Assembly (NCBI GenBank): GCA_958446835.1
Contig: CAUCXT010000071.1
Span: 1-7,798, forward strand
Direction: 5' to 3'
DNA: 7,798 nucleotides
Source: an uncultured Eubacterium sp.
GTDB taxonomy: Bacteria > Bacillota > Clostridia > Lachnospirales > Lachnospiraceae
Position numbers and translations under genes: made by a program. Of the stretch, positions 1-6,254 are shown in pieces (position 1 is the stretch's first letter; each line of letters begins with the position of its first letter). A model generated the notes under the pieces. The model was not told where the DNA came from, did not search any database, and worked only from the letters and a program-made list of their open reading frames with translations.

Positions 1-105
1 ACAACGCTGTCAAAAGACAAGACAATAAACAGTGATGGCAGAAAGGTGAGATTTGTTATGGCTGCCGCCAATGCACATTCTCAGATTATAGTTTACAATC
101 CCTAA
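1..105 (+). CDS. C-terminal end of an unidentified protein (5' partial)
   Basis: Frame 1 is open from the window edge to a TAA at 103-105 and gives 34 residues ending in HSQIIVYNP. Its codon use resembles the genes downstream, and a promoter begins in its last codons, so it reads as the tail of a real gene. The fragment is mildly hydrophilic, has no membrane segment and alternates polar and hydrophobic residues (KVRFVMAAANAHSQIIVY), which would suit a beta-rich domain. That is only an impression. It is too short to name a family. No terminator hairpin follows the stop, so some transcription could read through into the next gene. Confidence 0.6.
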   Translation, partial: TTLSKDKTINSDGRKVRFVMAAANAHSQIIVYNP

Positions 106-120
106 AAAAAAAGTTATGAT
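92..120 (+). promoter_or_regulatory. Sigma-A type promoter for the cdaA operon
   Basis: TTTACA at 92-97 (5 of 6 against TTGACA) and TATGAT at 115-120 (5 of 6 against TATAAT) are separated by the ideal 17 bp. The predicted start of transcription is near 127. The -35 box lies inside the last codons of the upstream gene. The spacer holds a run of nine A (104-112). This is the only close match to a sigma-A promoter that I found ahead of a gene in the window, and it sits before the first gene of the same-strand series. It is predicted from sequence only. Confidence 0.6.
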
Positions 121-123
121 ATT

Positions 124-144
124 AGAGGAGATAATATGATGTGA
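124..144 (+). other. Strong Shine-Dalgarno before a two-codon ORF (ATG ATG TGA)
   Basis: AGAGGAG at 124-130 is the best ribosome binding site in the leader. It is followed after 5 bases by ATG ATG TGA at 136-144. That frame is the frame of the next gene but carries further stops before it (145-147 and 169-171), so it is not an upstream start for that gene. If transcription begins near 127, the Shine-Dalgarno is at the extreme 5' end of the mRNA. It may be a ribosome-loading or minimal-ORF control element, or the remnant of an old gene start. Confidence 0.35.
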
Positions 145-153
145 TGACATCAT
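136..153 (+). repeat. Perfect 7-bp inverted repeat in the leader
   Basis: ATGATGT (136-142) and ACATCAT (147-153) are exact reverse complements around a 4-base GATG loop. In RNA this is a short AU-rich hairpin that would cover the ATG ATG TGA start. In DNA it is a dyad about 10-25 bp past the predicted transcription start, a position used by repressor operators. No T-tract follows, so it is not a terminator. The stem is short and could arise by chance. Confidence 0.35.
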
Positions 154-191
154 GGACTAAAACTAGATTGACATTCGGAAATGGGGAGTAA
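144..191 (+). other. Possible 15-codon leader peptide
   Basis: An ATG at 144 overlaps the TGA of the two-codon ORF (TGATG) and opens a frame encoding MTSWTKTRLTFGNGE. It ends in TAA at 189-191, one base before the ATG at 193. The GGGGAG that would serve the next gene is inside its last codons. The stop/start arrangement would allow translational coupling. There is no codon-bias or conservation evidence from one sequence, so it may be fortuitous. Confidence 0.2.
183..188 (+). promoter_or_regulatory. Ribosome binding site choosing the ATG at 193
   Basis: GGGGAG lies 4 bases ahead of the ATG at 193. The in-frame ATG at 181 overlaps this element and has only a weak CGGAA before it, so 193 is the better start. 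The spacing is on the short side. Confidence 0.5.
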
Positions 192-192
192 T

Positions 193-636
193 ATGGTTAA
201 TAAGCGTAAGGTCAGACTTATGGCGCGAACCGCCATGTATGAGAAGCATGAAGGTAAGAGAGAACTGAAGAATGTTATGTATTACCGTGGTGATTATATA
301 GGTATGCACATGCTTTTTGCCGGTATAGGAATCACAGGCGGATATCTTTTGACACTTATGTTGATATGTGCATACAGATTTGAATATATTGTGAATAATC
401 TTACCAAGATAGATTACAGAAGATTAGGCAGTACACTGATAGTGACTTATGTGCTGCTTCTCATTGCAGCACAGATTATATCGTATTTTATTTTCTCCAT
501 GCGTTACAGCGATTGTGAGGATGGCATGCGGGTATATATTAATCGTCTGAAAAAGATAGATAAACTGAGTCGTGAAGAAAAAGAAAAATCTGATGGGGAG
601 AAAGAGTATAATGATGACGGAACTGTTAAAAATTAA
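193..636 (+). CDS. Small two-helix membrane protein, function unknown
   Basis: This encodes 147 residues from the ATG at 193; an ATG at 181 would add four. The N-terminal 35 residues are basic (MVNKRKVRLMARTAMYEKHEGKRELK). Two hydrophobic segments follow at about residues 40-60 and 81-101, then a charged tail rich in Lys, Glu and Asp (about 103-147). Both ends would be cytoplasmic by the positive-inside rule, with a loop of about 20 residues outside. I do not recognise a named family or any catalytic motif. It is the first gene behind the promoter at 92-120, and the next membrane protein starts inside its 3' end (26-bp overlap), followed by cdaA. That order suggests a role linked to CdaA or to the envelope, which is inference. 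It could be an accessory or scaffold subunit of the protein encoded next to it. Confidence 0.8.
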   Translation: MVNKRKVRLMARTAMYEKHEGKRELKNVMYYRGDYIGMHMLFAGIGITGGYLLTLMLICAYRFEYIVNNLTKIDYRRLGSTLIVTYVLLLIAAQIISYFIFSMRYSDCEDGMRVYINRLKKIDKLSREEKEKSDGEKEYNDDGTVKN

Positions 637-1666
637 GGATGTTTTGCAGCGGCTGTACGGAAAATATGACACGATAATAAGTCATGTGCTTAAGTTCGCT
701 GCAGCATTTGTTTCATTCATGCTTATAAAAGGGATGACAGGCTATAACGGACTTGCCTCCAATGTTTTTATAATTATATTATTGTCTGCGGTATGTGCTT
801 TCCTGCCGGTAGGCGTGACAACACTGTGCGGATGTGGGCTGATTATTTTACAGCTTTATGGACTTTCGGTTGAGTATTCGATAATAACACTTGTAATGCT
901 GCTTATATTGCTGCTTGCATACTATGTGTTTGCACCTAAGACAGGGTGGGTACTTTTACTTACACCGGTGTTTTATATGATGCATATTTCGTATGCGGTT
1001 CCTGTCATTGTGGGACTTACGGTTGGAATTGCCGGTATAGTTCCTGCATTTTTTGGAACATATCTGTATTTTGTATTGTCATTCTGCAGTGAATTTTCGT
1101 TGTCAGCCTCTATGTTTGGCGAAGGAGATTTTGTACAGAAGATCGTATTTATAATGGATAACACGATAGTGAATAAGGAAATGCTGGTGATGGGCATTGT
1201 CTTTTCAGCGGTAATAATACTTGTAACGGTCATAAGAAGCTTTTCTATAGATCATTCAAGGACGATTGCGGTAGTTACCGGAAGCGTTGTAGAAGCAGTG
1301 CTTATTGTAATGTCACATGTTATGATGAATCTCACATTCAGTATGGCGGGACTTATTGCAGGCTGTGTGGCTGCTGTTGCAATAGGTCTGATTCTTAACT
1401 TTTTCGTATTGTCGGTTGACTACTCGAGAACAGAAAAGGTTCAGTTTGAGGATGATGACTATTATTATTATGTAAAAGCGGTTCCGAAGTTCAACGTGAC
1501 GATGCCGGAGGTAAAAATTAAAAAAATAAGCAGCAATGCTGATGAGATAAAGAACGATTATAATTTACATGATGCCTATGGCGGCGGTGAAGAAACGGAG
1601 CCGGAAGACATTGAACGCAGAAAAGCGTATGAGCAGGATTTAGTCAATCTTGAGGATGAGGAATAA
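611..1666 (+). CDS. Polytopic membrane protein with acidic/tyrosine-rich C-terminal tail, function unknown
   Basis: The start is placed at the ATG at 611 (a second ATG is at 614), 10 bases after GGGGAG (595-600). The longer frame back to a GTG at 572 has no ribosome binding site. The product is 351 residues. Residues about 25-268 are almost continuously hydrophobic and fit roughly eight to ten membrane helices (for example 26-42, 50-68, 90-108, 113-126, 130-156, 191-208, 218-237, 245-268). A hydrophilic tail of about 80 residues follows, with a DDDYYYYVKAVPKF stretch at 281-294 and an acidic end (EETEPEDIE, NLEDEE). I have an impression that this tail motif recurs in clostridial proteins encoded beside cdaA, but I cannot confirm it here. 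No transporter, ATPase or enzyme motif is visible. It overlaps the gene before it by 26 bp and cdaA starts 20 bp after it, so the three are probably co-translated. A transport, channel or CdaA-partner role is possible. Confidence 0.85.
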   Translation: MMTELLKIKDVLQRLYGKYDTIISHVLKFAAAFVSFMLIKGMTGYNGLASNVFIIILLSAVCAFLPVGVTTLCGCGLIILQLYGLSVEYSIITLVMLLILLLAYYVFAPKTGWVLLLTPVFYMMHISYAVPVIVGLTVGIAGIVPAFFGTYLYFVLSFCSEFSLSASMFGEGDFVQKIVFIMDNTIVNKEMLVMGIVFSAVIILVTVIRSFSIDHSRTIAVVTGSVVEAVLIVMSHVMMNLTFSMAGLIAGCVAAVAIGLILNFFVLSVDYSRTEKVQFEDDDYYYYVKAVPKFNVTMPEVKIKKISSNADEIKNDYNLHDAYGGGEETEPEDIERRKAYEQDLVNLEDEE

Positions 1667-1686
1667 GATAAAGAGGATGTGAGAGC

Positions 1687-2574
1687 ATGGGTGCAATTAG
1701 TAATTTTATTGGAGATTTTCTGAATAATATATATAGACCGAATGTGGAATTTTCAGATGTTGCTGAGATTCTTATTCTTGCGTTCTTTCTGTATCATATA
1801 ATATTATGGATGAAAACCAGCAGAGCATGGACTCTGCTTAAAGGTATTCTTGTAATTATAATTTTTGCACTTATTGCGTACCTGTGTAAGTTTACAACGA
1901 TTCTATGGATTGCCGGAAAGACAATCAATGTCGCATTGATAGCTGTTGTGGTTATCTTTCAGCCGGAACTAAGGAAGGCACTTGAGCAGCTTGGTAATAA
2001 GAAGTATCTTGCCGGCCTGCTTCAGTTCGACGATCTGAAGGATAAGAAGGAGATTTTCAGTGACAGAACCATAGATGAACTTGTAAAGGCCTCATATGAG
2101 ATGGCGAAGCATAAGACGGGTGCACTTATTGTCATTGAACAGGAGATTAATCTTCAGGACTATATCAATACAGGTATAGATATAGACGCTTTTGTGAGCA
2201 ATCAGCTTCTTATCAATATATTTGAGCACAATACACCTTTGCATGACGGAGCCGTCATCATAAGGGGCAACAGGATTGTGTCGGCAACATGCTATCTTCC
2301 TCTTTCAGATAACATGGATCTTAGCAAGGAGCTGGGAACAAGACACCGTGCCGGTGCAGGAATAAGTGAAGCTACGGATGCATTTGTAATTATCGTTTCT
2401 GAGGAGACCGGAAAGGTATCAATTGCACATAACGGACAGCTTGTGAGAAATGTGGATGGGGAGTATCTGCGGAACAAGCTTGAGCTTCTCAAGATAGGAA
2501 ATCTTGATACGGGAAAACGAATTAAGATATGGAAGAGGGGAGGCAAGTCTGATGAAGAAAATAATATTCAATAA
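1687..2574 (+). CDS. cdaA: Membrane-bound diadenylate cyclase CdaA (c-di-AMP synthase)
   Basis: CdaA condenses two ATP into cyclic di-AMP at the inner face of the membrane; the signal governs potassium and osmolyte balance and wall integrity. The 295-residue product is slightly longer than the B. subtilis protein of about 273. Three hydrophobic helices lie at about 26-42, 49-66 and 71-91, followed by the conserved FQPELRKALEQLG (91-103). The DAC (DisA_N) catalytic domain spans about 105-265. It carries the two signature active-site motifs, DGA (187-189, within LHDGAVI) and GTRHRAG (217-223), plus the SEE that follows (238-240). All expected key residues appear intact. The start ATG has AAGAGGA nine bases upstream (1671-1677). 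The lysine-rich tail (about 276-295) overlaps the start of cdaR by 23 bp, and the cdaR ribosome binding site lies within it. The identification is firm on motifs and neighbour. Confidence 0.97.
   Translation: MGAISNFIGDFLNNIYRPNVEFSDVAEILILAFFLYHIILWMKTSRAWTLLKGILVIIIFALIAYLCKFTTILWIAGKTINVALIAVVVIFQPELRKALEQLGNKKYLAGLLQFDDLKDKKEIFSDRTIDELVKASYEMAKHKTGALIVIEQEINLQDYINTGIDIDAFVSNQLLINIFEHNTPLHDGAVIIRGNRIVSATCYLPLSDNMDLSKELGTRHRAGAGISEATDAFVIIVSEETGKVSIAHNGQLVRNVDGEYLRNKLELLKIGNLDTGKRIKIWKRGGKSDEENNIQ
2537..2543 (+). promoter_or_regulatory. Ribosome binding site setting the cdaR start
   Basis: GGGGAGG, inside the 3' end of cdaA, is 8 bases before the ATG at 2552. It decides that cdaR begins at 2552 and not at the in-frame codon at 2504, which would add 16 charged residues ahead of the membrane anchor. 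Confidence 0.8.
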
Positions 2575-3835
2575 TATAGGACTTAAAATACTTGCTCTTT
2601 TAATTGCCATTCTCGTATGGTGGGTTGTTATGAACATAGATGACCCTCTTGTCAAAAAGACTATAAACGGTGTCAGCGTTGAGTTAAGAAATGACGATGA
2701 CCTCATCGATAAGGGATATATATATGAGGTGGAATCAGGAAGCGTTATCGCCATCACCGTATGGGCACCTGAGAGCGTTGCGAAGGACCTTAAGTCATCT
2801 GATTTTATAGCTTATGCCGACTTAAGCCAGCTGAGCCCACTCACTGATACTGCCAACATCACAATAGAGTGTGTCAAGTCCGATGTCAAGAGCGATATAA
2901 AGGAGATAACATCCAAGATTCAGGTTGTCAAGCTGAGCATAGATAATAAGCAGACTGCGGAGATTCCGGTTACGCCTGTTATTGTAGGTGATCCTGCGGA
3001 GAATTATGTTATAGGTGATATATCCATTTCACAGAATAAGATTGACATAACAGGTGCGGCGAGTGTTATAGAGAAGATTGTGCGCGCAGAGATAAAATAT
3101 GACGTCTCTAATATGATGCAGTCTGTGAACGAGATGGTTGCGCCGGTATTTTATGATGAGAATGACAATGTAGTTGATACCAGTGCAATTCAGCTGAGCC
3201 GTAACTCACTTAGACTCAGCGTGGTAATCAATCCTACAAAGTGGATAGGTGTTACCATAAACCCAAGTGTTACAGTGGCTGATGATTATAAGATGGTGGG
3301 ATATTCGCTGAGTTTCGATCAGGTTAAGATAGCGGGAACTCAGGAGAGTCTTGCAAATATTTCAGCTATAGATTTACCAAGTGATGCGATTGAATTAACA
3401 GATGTGACGGAGAGTCAGGATTGTGTAGTCAATCTTGCCAATTATCTTAAGGCTAGTTACAAGATTGTCTCCGGAACTACAGAACTCACTGTGCATATAG
3501 ATATTGAACCGATGGTTGTTAAGAGCTATATTGTTCGAAGAAACGGTATAGTTGTGAACAATTTAGGAGATGGTCTTGAGGCACAGATAGAGGACAGTTA
3601 TATAGAGGTTAAGGTCAAGGCAATTCAGGAAGTACATGACAGCTTTAATATGGATGTACTCAATCCGAACATAGATTTAAAGGATTATGGACCGGGAGAA
3701 TATGAAGTACCTGTTATATTGTCGGAGGATTCGAACAATTATATTCTTGCCGAGAATGTCACCGTCAAGGTCAATATAACCGGTGATGCAGTTGAAACGG
3801 ATGCTGAGACTGAAGCAGTAACAAGGAAACGTTGA
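2552..3835 (+). CDS. cdaR: CdaA regulatory partner CdaR, YbbR-repeat protein
   Basis: CdaR-type proteins bind the membrane cyclase CdaA and modulate its activity from outside the membrane. The 427-residue product starts MKKIIFNN, then has one membrane segment (GLKILALLIAILVWWVVMN, about 10-28) followed by the typical NIDDP. The rest should be extracytoplasmic and divides into about four YbbR-like beta-rich repeats (roughly 33-131, 135-227, 229-318 and 321-410). Each ends in a strand such as KLSI, RLSVVI, TVHIDI or KVNIT. Four repeats in about 400 residues is within the usual range. No cleavable signal peptide is needed because the helix is an anchor. The last 16 residues are an acidic and threonine-rich tail ending RKR. 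The 23-bp overlap with cdaA suggests coupled translation and a balanced ratio of the partners. glmM, the common third gene of this operon, does not follow. Confidence 0.93.
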   Translation: MKKIIFNNIGLKILALLIAILVWWVVMNIDDPLVKKTINGVSVELRNDDDLIDKGYIYEVESGSVIAITVWAPESVAKDLKSSDFIAYADLSQLSPLTDTANITIECVKSDVKSDIKEITSKIQVVKLSIDNKQTAEIPVTPVIVGDPAENYVIGDISISQNKIDITGAASVIEKIVRAEIKYDVSNMMQSVNEMVAPVFYDENDNVVDTSAIQLSRNSLRLSVVINPTKWIGVTINPSVTVADDYKMVGYSLSFDQVKIAGTQESLANISAIDLPSDAIELTDVTESQDCVVNLANYLKASYKIVSGTTELTVHIDIEPMVVKSYIVRRNGIVVNNLGDGLEAQIEDSYIEVKVKAIQEVHDSFNMDVLNPNIDLKDYGPGEYEVPVILSEDSNNYILAENVTVKVNITGDAVETDAETEAVTRKR

Positions 3836-3848
3836 TTCGAATACGTTT
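3827..3848 (+). repeat. Inverted repeat at the cdaR / glycan gene boundary
   Basis: AAACGT (3827-3832) pairs with ACGTTT (3843-3848) around a 10-base loop that itself contains the palindrome ATTCGAAT (3835-3842 region). It spans the cdaR stop codon. The stem is short and AU-rich and only one T follows the right arm, so it is a poor intrinsic terminator. It could be a binding dyad or an mRNA processing hairpin. The gap 3836-3907 holds no convincing -35/-10 pair; TGCTATATG at 3873-3881 is at best a weak extended -10. Confidence 0.25.
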
Positions 3849-3907
3849 TGCCGGCGTCGCATTGAAAGTTCATGCTATATGTATTTGGAAGGATTTAGGA
3901 ATTTAAA

Positions 3908-4831
3908 ATGGAAACTCCGGTTATTGATGTGATTATTCCGGTGCACAAGCCGGATAAAAAATATGCTGCATTATTGAAGATGCTTGAAAAACAGTCCGTA
4001 AAGGTAAGATGTGTGTATGTCATAAACACCCAGAAGCAATATTATAATAGCGGGAGTTATCCGTATAATGGGGAGATAAAGGTAAAGCATATAGAGCTTG
4101 ATGAGTTTGACCATGGGCGTACCAGAAATGATGGAATTATGGCTTCGGATGCGGATTACTGTCTTCTCATGACTCAGGATGCTGTTCCGGCAGATGAGCT
4201 GCTTGTGGAAAAGCTTCTGGAATGCTTTAATACGAAGAATGTTGCCGTTGCGTATGCCAGACAGCTTCCGGATGATAATTGCCGTATTATAGAGAGGCTT
4301 GCAAGGAATTTTAATTACCCGCAGGAAAGCCGCATTAAATATAAAAAAGATATAGACAGCATGGGGATAAAGGCATTTTTCTGTTCAGATGTATGTGCAA
4401 TGTATGATAGAAAAAAATATATTGAGCAGGGAGGCTTTATCAAAAAAACAATATTTAATGAAGATATGATTATGGCATACAGGTTTCTGATGGCAGGATA
4501 TGGGGTATACTATAAGGCAGATGCGTGTGTTATACATTCGCATAATTATTCCAATATGCAGCAGTTTCACAGAAATTTTGATCTTGGAGTATCTCAGGCA
4601 GATAATCCGGATGTATTTGCCAATATCTCGTCTGAAAGTGAGGGTGTCAGGTATATTTTCAGGATGACGTCATTGCTTATCAGGAATAAAGCAGCATATT
4701 ATATACCGTATTTTTATATAAACAGTGTGTTCAGGCTTGCCGGATATAAGCTCGGCAAGGCATATCGCAGACTGCCGGAAGGCTTTGTTATGGCATGTAC
4801 GATGAATAAGAACTATTGGAGGCAACTGTGA
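3908..4831 (+). CDS. Family 2 glycosyltransferase, rhamnosyltransferase-like
   Basis: This cytoplasmic or membrane-associated enzyme should transfer a sugar from a nucleotide donor to a lipid-linked glycan. The 307-residue product opens with the GT-A fold strand IDVIIPVHKPD (6-16). It has FDHGRTRN at 67-74, which closely resembles the F-x-H-G-x-T-R-N motif of dTDP-rhamnose using GT2 enzymes. LLMTQDAVP (86-94) stands in the metal-binding DXD position, and NED at 184-186 is the likely base-containing motif. The C-terminal part (about 245-307) is aromatic and basic and may bind the membrane. The ATG at 3908 has AGGA seven bases before it. The last four bases overlap the next gene, a lipid-linked sugar transferase, so the two act in one pathway. 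Donor and linkage cannot be read from sequence; rhamnose is the best guess. Confidence 0.88.
   Translation: METPVIDVIIPVHKPDKKYAALLKMLEKQSVKVRCVYVINTQKQYYNSGSYPYNGEIKVKHIELDEFDHGRTRNDGIMASDADYCLLMTQDAVPADELLVEKLLECFNTKNVAVAYARQLPDDNCRIIERLARNFNYPQESRIKYKKDIDSMGIKAFFCSDVCAMYDRKKYIEQGGFIKKTIFNEDMIMAYRFLMAGYGVYYKADACVIHSHNYSNMQQFHRNFDLGVSQADNPDVFANISSESEGVRYIFRMTSLLIRNKAAYYIPYFYINSVFRLAGYKLGKAYRRLPEGFVMACTMNKNYWRQL
4818..4822 (+). promoter_or_regulatory. Ribosome binding site setting a GTG start at 4828
   Basis: GGAGG is 5 bases ahead of the GTG at 4828, which shares a GTGA overlap with the TGA of the glycosyltransferase gene. The in-frame TTG at 4816 lies just upstream of this element and would not be served by it. 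Confidence 0.8.
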
Positions 4832-6210
4832 TTAAGAGTAATCAGAAATATTTTAATAGATTGCATGTCCTATTGGATGCACTTATCATAGCGGCATCAT
4901 ATGGTCTGTCATGGGTGATAAAGTTCTATGATGACGGAGTAACCATGATGAACCATATGTATATTGTGGGACTTTTATGCATTATTCCAATGTATCTTAT
5001 ACTCTACTCTGTATTTAATGTGTATAGTCCTAAGCGTGTGCAGACAGTCAAAGAGGAGATAGGAAATATAGTCAAGTCAAATACGACAGGACTTGTTATA
5101 TTTATTATGGCATTGTATATGCTGCACCAGCCGCATTTTTCAAGGCAGATGATGTTTATCTTCTACATCATAAACAATGTCGCAGAAATAATATTCAGAA
5201 ATTTCATAAGATGGGTACTGCGCAAGATAAGGAACAGAGGCTTCAATCAGAAGCATATCCTTCTTGTCGGCTACAGCCGTGCTGCGGAAGGCTATATAGA
5301 CAGAATCAAGACTAACCCACAGTGGGGATACCATATAATGGGAATACTTGACGATAAGGTTGCAGTCGGAACGAAATACCGCGGTGAACAGGTAATAGGT
5401 AAGATAAAATTATTGCAGAATATGTTGTCGGAAAATGAGCTCGATGAGATAGCGATAACTCTCGGAATTGCGGAATATTCTAAGCTTGAGGATATCGTGG
5501 CAATATGTGAAAAGTCAGGTGTGCACACAAAGTTCATCCCTGATTACAATAACTTCATTCCGACAAGGCCGTATACAGAGGATTTGCTGGGACTGCCGGT
5601 GATAAATATAAGGCGTGTTCCGTTAAACGGTGGTTTTAATAAATTTATTAAAAGAGCTTCAGATATAGTTGGTTCATTCCTGCTTATAATCCTGTTTTCA
5701 CCGATAATGCTTGTGGTGGCACTTGCAGTAAAGTTCTCATCAAAAGGACCTGTTATTTATAAACAGGAGAGAGTCGGACTTCACAACAGGAATTTTGTTA
5801 TGTATAAATTCCGTTCCATGAAAATAGAGAGGTGTGATGAACTTCATTTTACAACGCAGAACGATGACAGAACTACCAAGATTGGTAAATTTATCAGGAG
5901 ATGCAGCCTTGATGAGCTTCCGCAGCTGTTTAATGTGCTTAAGGGCGATATGAGTCTTGTAGGGCCAAGACCGGAAAGACCGGAGTTCGTTGAAAAGTTC
6001 AAGGAGCAGATACCAAGATATATGATAAAGCACCAGGTTCGTCCGGGAATGACCGGATGGGCTCAGATTAATGGCTACAGAGGAAATACTTCTATTCGTA
6101 AGAGGATAGAATATGATTTATATTATATAGAAAATTGGACCTTCTGGTTTGATATAGTTATTTTATTCCAGACGCTTTTTAAAGGCTTTGTAAATAAGAA
6201 TGCTTTTTGA
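4828..6210 (+). CDS. Undecaprenyl-phosphate sugar-1-phosphate transferase (exopolysaccharide priming enzyme, WcaJ/CpsE type)
   Basis: This enzyme starts a secreted glycan by moving a sugar-1-phosphate, usually glucose or galactose, from a UDP-sugar to undecaprenyl phosphate in the membrane. The 460-residue product is the usual length of the long form. Four or so N-terminal helices lie at about 12-32, 43-64, 85-100 and 106-125. A Rossmann-like domain follows (QKHILLVGYSRAAEG, 141-155, to about 262), then another membrane segment (280-302). The bacterial sugar transferase domain spans about 271-460: KFRSM (327-331), the SLDELPQ acidic pair D362/E363, SLVGPRPER (376-384), RPGMTGWAQINGYRG (405-419) and YDLYYIENW (429-437). 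All catalytic motifs are intact. The GYRGN and YIENW forms favour a glucose-type enzyme, which is inference. The start is GTG, coupled to the glycosyltransferase by a 4-bp overlap. Confidence 0.94.
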   Translation: MIKSNQKYFNRLHVLLDALIIAASYGLSWVIKFYDDGVTMMNHMYIVGLLCIIPMYLILYSVFNVYSPKRVQTVKEEIGNIVKSNTTGLVIFIMALYMLHQPHFSRQMMFIFYIINNVAEIIFRNFIRWVLRKIRNRGFNQKHILLVGYSRAAEGYIDRIKTNPQWGYHIMGILDDKVAVGTKYRGEQVIGKIKLLQNMLSENELDEIAITLGIAEYSKLEDIVAICEKSGVHTKFIPDYNNFIPTRPYTEDLLGLPVINIRRVPLNGGFNKFIKRASDIVGSFLLIILFSPIMLVVALAVKFSSKGPVIYKQERVGLHNRNFVMYKFRSMKIERCDELHFTTQNDDRTTKIGKFIRRCSLDELPQLFNVLKGDMSLVGPRPERPEFVEKFKEQIPRYMIKHQVRPGMTGWAQINGYRGNTSIRKRIEYDLYYIENWTFWFDIVILFQTLFKGFVNKNAF

Positions 6211-6254
6211 TAGATTTAGAATGCGGATGGGCTTGAAAGAATAGAGGCAGTATT

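Noticed and set aside
181..192. ATG at 181 as the start of the first gene
   Set aside because: It has only a weak CGGAA before it and overlaps the GGGGAG that serves the ATG at 193. It is possible but less likely.
168..197. A perfect TTGACA at 168-173 as a -35 box
   Set aside because: The only -10-like sequence at a fitting distance is TATGGT at 192-197 (18-bp spacer, 4 of 6), which would start transcription inside the first gene and lose its ribosome binding site.
572..610. GTG at 572 as the start of the polytopic membrane protein
   Set aside because: No ribosome binding site precedes it, and it adds a 13-residue lysine-rich extension read from the tail of the previous gene.
4816..4827. 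TTG at 4816 as the start of the sugar-phosphate transferase
   Set aside because: It sits immediately before the GGAGG element. The GTG at 4828 has correct spacing and a GTGA overlap.
6188..6216. Possible promoter before the LCP gene (TTGTAA, 17 bp, TAGATT)
   Set aside because: Each box matches only 4 of 6 bases and lies at the end of the previous gene, which is expected by chance in AT-rich DNA.
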